Of a stretch of 64,000 nucleotides of DNA, positions 42,607 through 56,366 are shown piece after piece (positions within the stretch are counted from its first letter, which is position 1; each line of letters begins with the position of its first letter). Source of the DNA: Catelliglobosispora koreensis DSM 44566. Its GTDB lineage: Bacteria; Actinomycetota; Actinomycetes; Mycobacteriales; Micromonosporaceae. The stretch is taken from assembly GCF_000379685.1 (NCBI RefSeq), contig NZ_KB903251.1, forward strand, positions 283,044 through 347,043, in the 5' to 3' direction. Under the pieces are notes generated by a model. That model was not told the origin of the DNA. It saw only the letters and a list, made by a program, of their open reading frames with translations, and ran no database searches. Position numbers and translations under genes: made by a program.

Positions 42607-43755
42607 GTGTTCAGTAGACGCGTGTCGATCACTGTGCTCACGTTGGCCGTCCTGCTATTGGCGGGGTGTGCCCAGGACTCGGCGGTCTGGCGGGCAGCTC
42701 CGGCGGGCAGTTCGGCGCCGTCTGCGCAGCCCGCATCCAGCTCACCGGCTCCGGCGGCTTCTCCCACGCCCGCCGTGGTCAACGGCAATCCGGGCGCTCG
42801 GGTGCCAGTGCCGGCCGAAGGGCAAGCGGTCGACACCTCGCGTCCCGACCGCGTGATCGGCACCGGAACGGCGGCCAGCTGCACCTCAGCGGCGGTCGTT
42901 AGCGCGGTGGCGGCTGGTGGGATCAGCACCTTCGACTGCGGTGCCGATCCGGTCACGATCGTCATGACCGCGACGGCCAAGGTGCGCAACAACAACGGCC
43001 GAACGGTCCTCGATGGCGGAGGCAAGGTGACGCTCAGCGGCGGTAACGCGCGGCGGATCCTTTACCAGAACACCTGCGATAGTTCGCTGGGGCGCAGCGG
43101 AACGGACTGTCTGCAACAGACGAATACCCAGCTGATCGTCCAGAACCTAACGTTCGCCGACGGCAACTCGACCGGTGAGATGACCGAAGGCGGCGGTGGC
43201 GGGGCCATCCTTGTGCGGGGCGGCCTGCTCAAGGTGGTCAACTCCCGTTTCGTGCGCAATCGCTGCGACCAGGCCGGCCCCGATCTCGGCGGAGCCGCCA
43301 TCCGGATCACCATCCAATATCACCGCAAGCCCAATTACATCGTGGGCAGCACGTTCGGTGGTGCGGCCGGGCAGGGCGGCTCGTGTTCCAACGGCGGTGC
43401 GATCAGCGGGCTGCACGCCTCGCTCGCGATATACAACAGCCTGCTGACCCACAACAACGCGGTCGGTAAAGGAGCTAACCCGGCCCGGCCGGGCACAGCT
43501 GGAGGCGGGAGCGGCGGCGCGATCTACACCGATGGGAACACTTTCACCGTCGGCATTTACGGCAGCGTCATCGCCGACAATCGCGCGAAAGAAGGCGGTG
43601 GCGCCATTTTCATGGTTAGCAACGACCGCAGCGGCACCCTGACCATTGACTCGTCAACGCTGCAACGTAATCCGAGCGAAGGATTCCAGAACAGCCCCGG
43701 CATCTTCTTCATTGGCTCCGGCAAACCTAGGGTCATCTCAAGCACCGTCAAGTGA
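42607..43755 (+). CDS. Lipoprotein with right-handed beta-helix (pectin-lyase-like) domain
   Basis: The 382-residue protein has a signal peptide with lipobox L-L-A-G-C (Cys21). A Ser/Pro/Ala-rich linker follows to about residue 60, then a parallel beta-helix with repeated elements such as Q-N-L-T-F-A-D-G-N, G-G-G-G-A-I-L-V-R-G-G, G-G-A-I-S-G-L-H and G-G-A-I-F-M-V-S-N. This fold is used by polysaccharide lyases and surface adhesins. Catalytic residues cannot be assigned. GTG start at 42607. It converges with the GHL10 gene, overlapping by 8 bases. Confidence 0.72.
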   Translation: MFSRRVSITVLTLAVLLLAGCAQDSAVWRAAPAGSSAPSAQPASSSPAPAASPTPAVVNGNPGARVPVPAEGQAVDTSRPDRVIGTGTAASCTSAAVVSAVAAGGISTFDCGADPVTIVMTATAKVRNNNGRTVLDGGGKVTLSGGNARRILYQNTCDSSLGRSGTDCLQQTNTQLIVQNLTFADGNSTGEMTEGGGGGAILVRGGLLKVVNSRFVRNRCDQAGPDLGGAAIRITIQYHRKPNYIVGSTFGGAAGQGGSCSNGGAISGLHASLAIYNSLLTHNNAVGKGANPARPGTAGGGSGGAIYTDGNTFTVGIYGSVIADNRAKEGGGAIFMVSNDRSGTLTIDSSTLQRNPSEGFQNSPGIFFIGSGKPRVISSTVK

Positions 43756-45391
43756 GCTCAACGGCTGGGCTTTCGTTCCAGAGGCGATCGAGTGTCGTGA
43801 CGCAGTAGGCGTTTCGCCGCCCGGATGTCGCGGTCGCGTCGGTCCAACTGGTCGCTCCCATCACGACACCGATCAGCTGCGCCGGATCCTGGCTGGAAAG
43901 GTCAGCGCGGTAGATGGCGTGGCGGCGCAGGGGAAGGTCCTCACCGGCCTGCCAGGTCAGCGTGACCGTGCCGTTGTCCGCGCGACGGGCATGCGCATTA
44001 ATAGGCGCCAGTGGGCGGACACCAGGAAGAAGCGGCATGGCAGGCACCAGTGCCGGCTGCCGGTAATGCGCCTCGCGGTACCGAGTCACCCCACCAAGAG
44101 CATCATCGCGTACTTGGCTAGCGCTGAAGTGAATGCTGCCGCTAACCGGATACTTGCGGTTGAGAGCGAGCTGGCGGTCGATCTCGCCCGGGTCACTCCA
44201 AGGACCCGCCTGCCCGATGCGGTAATCGGCCTGCCCAATGTAGAGCTGCACTTGGGTGCCCGCGATTGCCTTGGACCACCACGGCAGCAACACCTCATAG
44301 TTGGCGACGTCGAATCCGATGTGCCAGTAGAGCTGTGGCACCACATAGTCGAGCCAGCCCTTGGTAATCCACAGTCGCGTGTCGGTGTAGATGTCGTCAA
44401 AGCTTTGCAGCCCACGTGTCGCCGAGCCGGAGGGGTCGGTCTGCGCGTTGCGCCAAATGCCAAACGGGCTGATCCCAAATTTCACCCAGGGCTTGAGCTG
44501 CTTGATTCGTGTGTGCAGCTCCTGGATGAACACGTTGACGTTTTCTCTGCGCCAGTCGGCTTTGCTGGCTCCGCCGCCGTAGCGGGCGTAGGCCGCATCG
44601 TCGGGAAAGTCATGCTTGCCAACGGGATACGGGTAAAAGAAGTCATCGAAGTGGATGCCGTCGAGGTCATACTTGGCGGCGGCGTCCAAAATGGAGTCTT
44701 CAACGAAGCGCCGGGCCTCAGGAATGCCGGGGTTGTAGTAGAGCCGGGCCGAGCTTGATTCAGCGGGCGACGGGTAGACCACCGCCCACTCAGGATGCTT
44801 ATGCAGCGGATGGTTGGGCGGCAGGCTCGCCATGGTGCCGGTCTGTGCCGCCTTATAGGGGTTGAACCAGGCGTGGAATTCCAAACCGCGGGCATGAGTC
44901 TCCGCGACGATGAAGGCCATCGGGTCCCAGCCGGGTGACTGCCCGTCGGTGCGGCCGGTCAGCCAGTGCGCCCACGGAGCATAAGAGGAAGGCCAGAAGG
45001 CGTCGCCGCTCGGTCGCACGTGGACGAAGATGGCGTTGTGGTTCATCCGCTGAGCGAGATCGAGCCACGAGCGGTACTCGGCTTTGATCGCCTGTTCATC
45101 GAGCCCAGGCTTGCTCGGCCAGTCACTGTTGCGGACGGTCGTGAGCCACATGCCACGCAGCTGGCGAGGCGCCGCCACGGTGCGTCCCGCACAGGTCACC
45201 GGTGCCGCGGAGGCCAGCAGCGTGGGCTTAACAGCAGGCTGGGAAACCGGCGCTGGCTGGGAGTTGTCCCGCAGCGCCAAGAAGGCTCCCGCCGTCAGGG
45301 CGAGTCCAAGGAGAGCGACCGCGACTAGCCTCGCGGCCGGGTGTGAGTGCCACGATCGGCGTCTGTGAGACCTGATCAGCGGGCGTCGCAT
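43748..45391 (-). CDS. Glycoside hydrolase-like family 10 (GHL10/DUF187) protein
   Basis: The 547-residue protein has an N-terminal membrane signal or anchor (about 20-42, preceded by R-R-R). The GHL10 barrel holds R-G-M-W-L-T-T-V-R-N-S-D-W-P-S-K near 80, N-A-I-F-V-H-V-R-P-S-G-D-A, D-G-I-H-F-D-D-F-F-Y-P-Y and F-G-I-S-P-F-G-I-W-R. About 85 C-terminal residues form an Fn3-like domain (V-T-L-T-W-Q-A-G-E-D). YngK-type relatives act on cell-wall or glycosaminoglycan-like glycans; the exact substrate is unresolved. ATG 45391 is preferred over TTG 45394. Confidence 0.87.
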   Translation of the reverse strand: MRRPLIRSHRRRSWHSHPAARLVAVALLGLALTAGAFLALRDNSQPAPVSQPAVKPTLLASAAPVTCAGRTVAAPRQLRGMWLTTVRNSDWPSKPGLDEQAIKAEYRSWLDLAQRMNHNAIFVHVRPSGDAFWPSSYAPWAHWLTGRTDGQSPGWDPMAFIVAETHARGLEFHAWFNPYKAAQTGTMASLPPNHPLHKHPEWAVVYPSPAESSSARLYYNPGIPEARRFVEDSILDAAAKYDLDGIHFDDFFYPYPVGKHDFPDDAAYARYGGGASKADWRRENVNVFIQELHTRIKQLKPWVKFGISPFGIWRNAQTDPSGSATRGLQSFDDIYTDTRLWITKGWLDYVVPQLYWHIGFDVANYEVLLPWWSKAIAGTQVQLYIGQADYRIGQAGPWSDPGEIDRQLALNRKYPVSGSIHFSASQVRDDALGGVTRYREAHYRQPALVPAMPLLPGVRPLAPINAHARRADNGTVTLTWQAGEDLPLRRHAIYRADLSSQDPAQLIGVVMGATSWTDATATSGRRNAYCVTTLDRLWNESPAVELT

Positions 45392-45472
45392 CAAGGCAAC
45401 AGACTGACACGACCCGTGGGGTCCGGTCGAGCCGAGTGATGTTTTTCGCTCTCCGTAGGCATGGTTGTCGTC

Positions 45473-45501
45473 TTACGTAACCGCCGGTCATTGTGTACGC
45501 T
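45473..45501 (+). promoter_or_regulatory. Candidate promoter of gltBD
   Basis: TTACGT (45473-45478) and TACGCT (45496-45501) are separated by 17 bases, about 85 bases before the gltB GTG. The match to consensus is moderate. No certain nitrogen-regulator site was found. Confidence 0.35.
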
Positions 45502-45586
45502 CCAGTGAATTCTTCTGGGCCGATGCCGTCCCTCCAAACTCATGATCAGAGCCTTTCTGGCGCATGACGTTTCGGGAGGCCGACAC

Positions 45587-50075
<4,489 letters not shown>

Positions 50076-50083
<8 letters not shown>

Positions 50084-51542
50084 TCCAACTGGGTTCATGA
50101 GGTACAACCGGGAGCTGCCCAAGCGCCGCCCTGTAGCTGTCCGGATCTCAGACTGGCGCGAGGTCTATCAGCCCTTCGCGCCCGGCCAGATTCAGACACA
50201 GGCGAGCCGCTGCATGGACTGCGGAATCCCGTTCTGCCACAACGGCTGTCCGCTCGGAAACCTCATTCCGGAGTGGAACGATCTGGTGCGCACCAACGGT
50301 TGGCGTGCCGCGATCGACCGGCTGCACGCCACGAACAACTTCCCGGAGTTCACCGGGCGGCTCTGTCCCGCTCCGTGTGAGGCCGCTTGCGTGCTCGGCA
50401 TCGGCTCCGATCCGGTCACCATCAAGCAGGTCGAAGTCGAAATCATCGACCGGGCTTGGGCAGAGGGCTGGATAGCACCGCAGATTCCGTCGCGCCTGAG
50501 CGGAAAGAAGGTCGCCGTCATCGGCTCCGGCCCAGCCGGGCTGGCCGCCGCACAGCAGCTCACCCGTGCTGGCCACGAGGTGACCGTTTACGAATCCGCT
50601 GACCGCATCGGCGGGCTGCTGCGTTATGGCATCCCCGAGTTCAAGATGGAGAAGCGGCACATCGACCGGCGGCTGGCGCAGATGGAGGCCGAAGGCACGC
50701 GGTTCGTCACCGGTGTGCACGTCGGCACCGATCTGACCGCCTCGCAGTTGCGTGCTGACTTCGACGCGGTCGTGATCGCTACGGGCGCAACGGTTCCCCG
50801 GGACCTTCCCGCGCCGGGGCGTGAGCTGGCGGGCATCTACTCCGCGATGGAGTATTTGGTGCCGGCTAACCGCGTACAACTTGGTGATTTTGAATCCTCG
50901 CCCATCGACGCGGCCGGAAAGCATGTCGTCATCATTGGCGGCGGCGATACCGGAGCTGACTGTCTCGGCACCGCCCACCGCCAAGGCGCCCTGAGCGTTA
51001 CACAGCTGGAAATCATGCCGCGGCCAGATGACGAGCGGCCCGGCTTCACCCCGTGGCCGACTTGGCCCCTCATCTACCGCACCTCCAGCGCACACGAGGA
51101 GGGCGGCGAGCGTCTGTTCGCCGTCAACACCGAGCGGTTCGTCGGCGACGACAACGGCAACGTGCGAGCCCTTGCGCTGCATGAAGTCCAGATGTCCGAA
51201 GGACGATTCGCCAAAATCGAGGGTACGGAACGTGAGATCCCAGCCGACCTCGTGTTCCTGGCGATGGGCTTCGTGTCCGTTGGCGACGCGGCCAAGGGCG
51301 GCTTCCTGGACACGCTCGGCGTCGAGGTCGACTCGCGTGGCCGTGCGGTCCGGGACGCCGCCTGGAAGTCCACAGCGGACAGTGTTTTCATCGCCGGAGA
51401 CGCCGGACGCGGACAGTCACTGATCGTGTGGGCCATCGCCGAAGGCAGGGCCGCGGCAGCGTCAGTGGATGCCTATCTGACCGGCTCGTCGGTTCTCCCG
51501 TCCCCGATCCGCCCGGACACGGTCGCCCTAGCCGCCCGCTGA
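50076..51542 (+). CDS. gltD: Glutamate synthase, small (beta) subunit
   Basis: The 488-residue protein begins at GTG 50076 behind GGAGGC. The N-terminal cysteines ([16 protein letters not shown], then [10 protein letters not shown]) bind two 4Fe-4S clusters. An FAD site [12 protein letters not shown] and a second, NADPH-binding G-G-G-D-T-G-A-D follow, ending in [12 protein letters not shown]. It passes electrons from NADPH to GltB. It is co-transcribed with gltB and reads to 5 bases before the convergent DHFR-like gene. Confidence 0.98.
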
Positions 51543-51547
51543 ACCGG

Positions 51548-52141
51548 TCATGCCGAACGGTCGTAGGTAAGGAATATCGCGCCGCTGTCCAGGACGGTGT
51601 GGCTGACCAGGTTCCAGGTCCGCGGCGCGAAAACCGCCTCGCGGCCGAACAGTGGAATCCCCGTGCCTATCGTCAGCGGAGCCAGCTTAACGATCAGCTG
51701 ATCGATCTCGTCGTAGAGCGCACCGGCCAGAGCACCGCCGCCGATCACCCAGATGTCCTTGCCGTCGTGGCGTTTGAGCTCACGTGCCGTGGCGACCGGG
51801 TCTGTGGACACGAGCTCGACGGCGGGGTCCGGGCTCTCGCGCATCGTGCGTGAGAACACCAGGTGACGCAAGTGCGGGTAGGCGTCGGTCAGCCCGGCCT
51901 TTAGCCCAATCTCGTAGGTGTGCCGTCCCTCCAGCATGGTGTCGAACCGTGCCCCCTCGCCGTCGATGCCGAACGCTTGCCGCGCTGGGCCTGGCAGCGT
52001 CTCCGGGTACTCGGCGATGAGGTGCCGCAGGTAGTCCTCCGGGATCGGCCAGAACCCGCCAGGCCCGGTCGGGTCAGCGCCATCCGGGCCGGCGATGAAG
52101 CCATCCACGGTGGTGGCTATGTAGTACACGAGCTTGCGCAT
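51548..52141 (-). CDS. Dihydrofolate-reductase-fold (RibD C-terminal) family protein
   Basis: The 197-residue protein starts M-R-K-L-V-Y-Y-I-A-T-T-V-D-G-F-I-A-G, the family hallmark. It continues with R-H-T-Y-E-I-G (NADPH region) and I-W-V-I-G-G-G-A-L-A-G-A-L. It is predicted to be an NAD(P)H-dependent reductase, but the substrate is unknown; most stand-alone members are not true DHFRs. It is convergent with gltD. Confidence 0.87.
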   Translation of the reverse strand: MRKLVYYIATTVDGFIAGPDGADPTGPGGFWPIPEDYLRHLIAEYPETLPGPARQAFGIDGEGARFDTMLEGRHTYEIGLKAGLTDAYPHLRHLVFSRTMRESPDPAVELVSTDPVATARELKRHDGKDIWVIGGGALAGALYDEIDQLIVKLAPLTIGTGIPLFGREAVFAPRTWNLVSHTVLDSGAIFLTYDRSA

Positions 52142-52272
52142 GAACTTCTCCTAGCTTGCTTCAAGGTCAAGTCTGGAGCCTAGCCGGTGTCTCAACCCAG
52201 ACTGACAGTGAAGGATTTCAGCACGCCTATTTAAACTCCGGGGACAACCCCTACCTCCTGGAGGCGATCAGC

Positions 52273-52842
52273 ATGAACGTGCGACACAAAGTCAGAGGGC
52301 GGTTGCTGACCACACTCGCTGTGGCAGCCGCGGTCATGTTCGCTTCGGCCGGTGTGGCGTCCGCCAGCCCGTCAGAGTCCCGTGAGCTGTCACCCGCCGC
52401 GCTGCAGGCTCCACGCGTGATGCGCATCTTCCACGACTGGGGCGCCCGTTTCCTTGACGCGCATGAAATCTCGTCCATGGACTACAACGTGGTGACCAGA
52501 CCGCACCAGACCGACACCACCCAACTCTGGGTGCTCACCGACAAAGGTTCCGGCCTGTACACCCTCGTCCAGTGGAGCAGCGGCCGCTACCTCGACGCGC
52601 ACGAGATCGCGAGTCTCGACTACCGCGTCGTCACGCGTCCACAGCAGAACAACAGCACACAGCTCTGGCGAGTGCAGAACATCGGCGGCGACTATCACAC
52701 GATCCAGCAAGTTAGCAGTGGCCGTTACCTGGATTGGCACAACTCCAGTGCTCTGGACTACCGCGCCGTCACCCGGCCAGCGAACGCCACCGGCTCCCAG
52801 CAATGGCGCATCGTCTGTCCAAACGGGGCACCCACCTGCTAG
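52273..52842 (+). CDS. Secreted RICIN-like beta-trefoil protein
   Basis: The 189-residue protein has a signal peptide ending A-S-A near residue 31. The mature part contains three repeats of about 46 residues with G-R-Y-L-D-A-H-E, D-Y-R-V-V-T-R-P and T-Q-L-W at about 58-86, 104-132 and 150-178, the Q-x-W beta-trefoil pattern. No catalytic domain is attached, so it is probably a carbohydrate-binding or lectin-like protein. The ATG at 52273 gives a proper signal peptide; the frame is open further upstream. Confidence 0.75.
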   Translation: MNVRHKVRGRLLTTLAVAAAVMFASAGVASASPSESRELSPAALQAPRVMRIFHDWGARFLDAHEISSMDYNVVTRPHQTDTTQLWVLTDKGSGLYTLVQWSSGRYLDAHEIASLDYRVVTRPQQNNSTQLWRVQNIGGDYHTIQQVSSGRYLDWHNSSALDYRAVTRPANATGSQQWRIVCPNGAPTC

Positions 52843-53335
52843 TACCCGGCTGAGGATTACACTACATTTCCATTTATCGCCCGGGCCACGGCTCAGCCAG
52901 AGGCCCCGCCTGCCGAGGCCCGCGTTCAAAGTTTGTGGAATCTGCCGCTACTACAAGACACTCTCGCACTATTGCTGCAGGTCCATGATGAACACCATCC
53001 TGCGATACAGCTGTGCAAAGAAAACCTGAAGCAGCTCGGGTAGCGGCTGGGGAAACGAAAGCCCTGACTGGATTCCCGCGCCCCGCCCATCACGCCGCGC
53101 GCCCGGCTGCGGCAGGCGAGCCGGAAAACCCCGTTGGGACAACGCCCGAGCCGGGCCTAATCACGTTGAGCTAGCCCGGACGGTCGTTTGTGGACCGTCC
53201 GGGCTGGGGGAGAAGGCTGGACGGCGCTTGCCGTTGGTAACCTGCACATCGCCCGCCGATGACGATCGCGTCGTACATGCCGCCCATCCAAACATCTGCA
53301 TGTGCTGCACGGATCGGTCTATTGGCTGTTTGCGG
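52843..53335. other. Non-coding gap after the RICIN-like gene
   Basis: No gene is supported. Several G+C-rich partial repeats occur at 52880-52925 and 53090-53160. The only clear element is the terminator at 53173-53205. Confidence 0.5.
53173..53205. terminator. Terminator hairpin between the RICIN-like gene and the CU044_5270 gene
   Basis: AGCCCGGACGGTC (53173-53185) pairs perfectly with GACCGTCCGGGCT (53193-53205) around a 7-base loop, giving 13 pairs. It can serve either strand; it is 131 bases beyond the minus-strand gene's stop. Confidence 0.75.
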
Positions 53336-54355
53336 CTACGGGCTCGGTGTCGTATCCGGATTTACCGGCGTCGTCGCCGGAAGGCTGTTTACGCGGTCGG
53401 TCTTGCCGATGACAAAGTAAGTACTGACCCGTTTGGGCTTCAGGTTCACTATTTCGTAGGCGAGCAGCTCACCCGTCTGTGTATCGAAAATTAACAATTG
53501 CTGTTGATCGTTACCGGGATCGTCAATCGTGATGGCTACACCGTCGCGGCCCGACCGGTCGGTCACCTCACCCCGCCACAGGAAACCATTCGTGCCAGCA
53601 AGGATTCGCAGGATCTCGGTCCGTACCGGCCGGTCAATGGCGTACTTGTCATAAGCCTTGAATACCGAATTGGCAACGTGACCCGGCCCCTCCGAGACAT
53701 TGAGGAACTCCTCCAGCCCCGCCCGGCTAGCCGGCAACGGCGGCACGGCATGCGGGTACAGGCGGGTGGTGATGGGATCGGTTGGGATGTGTTCCGGTCC
53801 GGAAACGGCCGCCCAGTAGTCACGGGATTCCTCGTCCGGGAACTCCGGCTGCTGCCGCACCGAGATCTGGATGCCCGTCCCATCGGGGGCTTCCCAGATC
53901 TTGCTTTCGCTGCCGTGCCCGATGAAGTAGCGATTACTCGCGTCCACGATGGTCGGATCGCCCCAGGTTCTCGTCTCGTGATAGGCGTAAATGCCCGGCT
54001 TTCCGTCGTAGGGCGCATTCGTCAGCCGCCCAGCCAGCTCCAGCAAGAAGGAAGCCGCTGGCGGTGCGTTTTCTTCGAACTGATACGCGATCGGGACGAT
54101 CACGTTGCCTTTGCCAGGCGGGTACTTCTCTGGCCCCAATGCCACAGCCGTTGCCGTGGCAGACAGGACAACGACACCGGCAGTCAGCACGAGCCGCCTG
54201 GTATGCCGGGGAATCCGGCGCTTGGCCGGTCCGCCGCGCGATTCTGCCTCAACAATCAGGTCATGCGCATTGCGCCGCGGCGCGAGCACGGCCGTGCCCG
54301 CTGCCGGATCGGCCGGGCCGAGAAGCGTTCGGGTTCGCTTTTCACCAAACATCAT
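53336..54355 (-). CDS. CU044_5270 family membrane protein, partner of the ECF sigma factor
   Basis: The 339-residue protein has a cytoplasmic N-terminus of about 52 residues rich in Arg (R-R-I-P-R-H-T-R-R), one membrane segment (L-V-L-T-A-G-V-V-V-L-S-A-T-A-T-A-V-A-L, about 55-73) and a large outer domain. That domain has Y-A-Y-H-E-T-R-T-W near 120 and C-terminal strands. The family is commonly encoded after ECF sigma genes and may act as an anti-sigma or sensor protein. That role is inferred from context. A 4-base overlap couples it to the sigma gene. Confidence 0.8.
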   Translation of the reverse strand: MMFGEKRTRTLLGPADPAAGTAVLAPRRNAHDLIVEAESRGGPAKRRIPRHTRRLVLTAGVVVLSATATAVALGPEKYPPGKGNVIVPIAYQFEENAPPAASFLLELAGRLTNAPYDGKPGIYAYHETRTWGDPTIVDASNRYFIGHGSESKIWEAPDGTGIQISVRQQPEFPDEESRDYWAAVSGPEHIPTDPITTRLYPHAVPPLPASRAGLEEFLNVSEGPGHVANSVFKAYDKYAIDRPVRTEILRILAGTNGFLWRGEVTDRSGRDGVAITIDDPGNDQQQLLIFDTQTGELLAYEIVNLKPKRVSTYFVIGKTDRVNSLPATTPVNPDTTPSP

Positions 54356-54945
54356 TGAATCCTTTGGGTACGGGCAAGTACAGGTGGATTTGTGTCCTGA
54401 TGCGACAGAGCAGCGCCGTTTTCCTTCTGGCGCGGTCGAGCCGCGGAGCTTTCGTCCTGACGCGACAGTGCGGCGGCCAGGCGCTTACGGGCCCGGTGCA
54501 GCCGCACCGCGGCCGTAGCGCGGCCACAATCGAGGACCACCGCTGCCTCGGCCACTGTCAGCTCCTCCCAGCCAACCAGGCGCAGAATCTCCTGATCGAG
54601 CTCGGATAGACCCGCAAGAGCCGCCCGGATATCGGCGATGCCGATCCCGGTATCCGACCCCGGACCGTGCGCTTGCCACGCCTCGAGCGGAAGCAGGCCC
54701 GGCCCACCGTGCTGGCCCCGCCAATGGTTGGCCAGCAAGCGCCGGGCCACCCCATAAAGCCAAGGCAGACAATGCTCGGGCACCTCGTCGCGGCGCCGCC
54801 AGGCCACCACGAACACCTCCTGGGCCAGTTCGGCCGCCGCATCGGCATCACCGAGACGGCGCCGGCCGTAGTTCACGAGGTAGGGGTAGAGCGTGGCGTA
54901 AATGTCGGTGAACCAGCCCTCGTCATGGTTTCCGGGCGGGCCCAT
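54352..54945 (-). CDS. ECF-type RNA polymerase sigma factor
   Basis: The 197-residue protein contains region 2 (Y-P-Y-L-V-N-Y-G-R-R-R-L-G-D-A-D-A-A-A-E-L-A-Q-E-V-F at about 20-45, W-L-Y-G-V-A-R-R-L near 62) and region 4 (L-D-Q-E-I-L-R-L-V-G-W-E-E-L-T-V-A-E-A-A near 120). A C-terminal tail of about 35 residues carries a duplicated element (S-R-Q-D and S-H-Q-D) and is not part of the normal fold. It directs transcription of stress or envelope genes. It lies first in an operon with the membrane partner. Confidence 0.92.
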   Translation of the reverse strand: MGPPGNHDEGWFTDIYATLYPYLVNYGRRRLGDADAAAELAQEVFVVAWRRRDEVPEHCLPWLYGVARRLLANHWRGQHGGPGLLPLEAWQAHGPGSDTGIGIADIRAALAGLSELDQEILRLVGWEELTVAEAAVVLDCGRATAAVRLHRARKRLAAALSRQDESSAARPRQKENGAALSHQDTNPPVLARTQRIQ

Positions 54946-55368
54946 AGGCTCTCCTGTGTTCTTGGACAGTCGTCATACCTGTACTTGTGTCACCGGTCGC
55001 CAGATCATTACCGCATGATTGGCACCCTGAAGACGATCGAATCAGTGCACGTCACGGCATGAACCTTGCTGCCGTACTAGGGCGGCTTCGGCAAGAGCAG
55101 ATCAAGCAGCGAGAACGCTAAGCACCAGGCTCTGCAGAAGAGGAAGACTAGCTCTCTACTGCGGAGCCTCGACGCGACGACCACCTTGGGGTGCCATAGA
55201 AAGCGCTGGCGAAGATCTACTAACCACATGCCGTCCATCGGCGATCGGACAGGCGAAGAAGACTTAGCAAGGGCCGGCGGAACCAAGACTATTGAAGTTC
55301 AGGCTCAAATATCAGAGCCAATCGATCAGATAGATCGTTGATCAGTGCCCTGAAGTGAAAAGATAGAG
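54946..55368. other. A+T-richer non-coding gap beside tRNA-Gly
   Basis: No supported gene. The left part must hold the sigma-factor promoter. From about 55080 to 55368 base composition is visibly less G+C-rich than elsewhere, and codon patterns are poor in all frames. It lies on the 3' side of tRNA-Gly, a favoured place for integrated elements, but no integrase or repeated tRNA end is present. Confidence 0.4.
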
Positions 55369-55439
55369 AGCGGGCGACGGGAATCGAACCCGCGCAATCA
55401 GTTTGGAAGACTGAGACTCTACCATTGAGCTACGCCCGC
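55369..55439 (-). tRNA. tRNA-Gly (anticodon TCC)
   Basis: The minus-strand sequence folds into a cloverleaf with a 7-pair acceptor stem (GCGGGCG with CGCCCGC) and the D-arm AGCTCAATGGTAGAGT. The anticodon loop CTTCCAA has anticodon TCC, the T-arm contains GGTTCGATTCC, and the discriminator base is U. CCA is not encoded. It decodes GGA and GGG. Confidence 0.96.
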
Positions 55440-55508
55440 GTTGCGCTGCCGGAGCAGTGCGAAACCTAGGATATCGGGACTCTGCGGAATCCCAAACACC
55501 AGGGTCAG

Positions 55509-55582
55509 TCGGGGTGGCCGGATTCGAACCGACGGCCTTCCGCTCCCAAAGCGGACGCGCTACCAAGCTGCGCCACACCCCG
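55509..55582 (-). tRNA. tRNA-Pro (anticodon TGG)
   Basis: A 74-base cloverleaf with acceptor CGGGGTG, D-arm with GCGCAGCTTGGTAGCGC, anticodon loop TTTGGGA (anticodon TGG), T-arm GGTTCGAATCC and discriminator A. CCA is not encoded. It lies 69 bases upstream of tRNA-Gly on the same strand, so the two may share a transcript. Confidence 0.96.
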
Positions 55583-55757
55583 ATGGTGTGCCGGAAAGCA
55601 GTGTACACAGACCCCCGGGCGACCCTTCAACGAGATTACAGACCGTTCGCGAGGTTTTTCCGTATATGGGTGCGAACCTGGGCAAACGTGGATACGGTTG
55701 GGCTGGGACGGGGAGTGTCCGGAGCCGACGGCAGACCCCCGGTGGGGCTTTGTCCGA

Positions 55758-56366
55758 TCAGGCGGATGGGGCTCCACCGGGCTGTCTGGGGCCGTATTCG
55801 CGGCGGGCGACCTCGGGGGTCAGGAACTCAGGGCGCACGATGCGCTGCAGCCACAGCGACAGCAGCACCGCCGCGAAGCCGAGCATGATGGCCACCAGCC
55901 ACGCGTAACGGCGTACCCCCTCATTGTCTTGAACTTGGTTGAGGTCCGTAGCGCAAGCCGGAACGCCGGCGGAAGTGTGCACGCAAGCCGTGGCCGGGAT
56001 GTCGGAACGGGAGGCGTGCGCGTCGACGGTTCCACTGATGGTCAGGGTGCGGGTCTCGCCAGCGGCCAGTGTCGTGCGCCACGCCGCGGCATTGGCCACC
56101 ACGGTCGCATCGGTCGCGTCGACCGTGGAGAAGACGCCAGCTGGGAGGGTGAGCCGGATGGTCACCGGCAGTTCCGAGCCGCTGTTGTTTTCCACCCTCA
56201 GGGTGTACTCAGTGAGCTGTCCTTTAGCGACAGACCGGGCCTCATCGGCGATGGCGATGTTGACCGCGGGAGGGAAAGTTTCGGCGGGGCGGTCGGTCAC
56301 GCCCATGAGCGGGCCACCGGCGTAAGCGAGCATGGCGAAGAGCGTGTGAGCCGCGGGACCCAGCAT
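55758..56366 (-). CDS. Secreted, C-terminally membrane-anchored DUF11-like protein
   Basis: The 202-residue protein starts at ATG 56366 (AGAGGTGG just upstream; ATG 56381 is an alternative). The start region is hydrophobic and resembles a weak signal peptide. The body (about 35-140) is a DUF11/Ig-like domain: L-T-E-Y-T-L-R-V-E-N-N-S-G-S-E-L-P-V-T-I-R-L, then T-L-A-A-G-E-T-R-T-L-T-I-S-G-T-V. A membrane segment follows (Y-A-W-L-V-A-I-M-L-G-F-A-A-V-L-L-S-L-W-L), then a short R-rich tail. Two cysteines in C-V-H-T-S-A-G-V-P-A-C may pair. Function unknown; probably a surface protein. Confidence 0.65.
   Translation of the reverse strand: MLGPAAHTLFAMLAYAGGPLMGVTDRPAETFPPAVNIAIADEARSVAKGQLTEYTLRVENNSGSELPVTIRLTLPAGVFSTVDATDATVVANAAAWRTTLAAGETRTLTISGTVDAHASRSDIPATACVHTSAGVPACATDLNQVQDNEGVRRYAWLVAIMLGFAAVLLSLWLQRIVRPEFLTPEVARREYGPRQPGGAPSA

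Noticed and set aside
45478..45492. GlnR-type nitrogen control site before gltB
   Set aside because: GTAAC is present but the second half-site does not match at the right spacing; too weak to report as a feature.
54946..55582. Integrated element at the tRNA genes
   Set aside because: No integrase, excision gene or duplicated tRNA 3' end was found; only unusual composition remains, reported as a low-interest observation.
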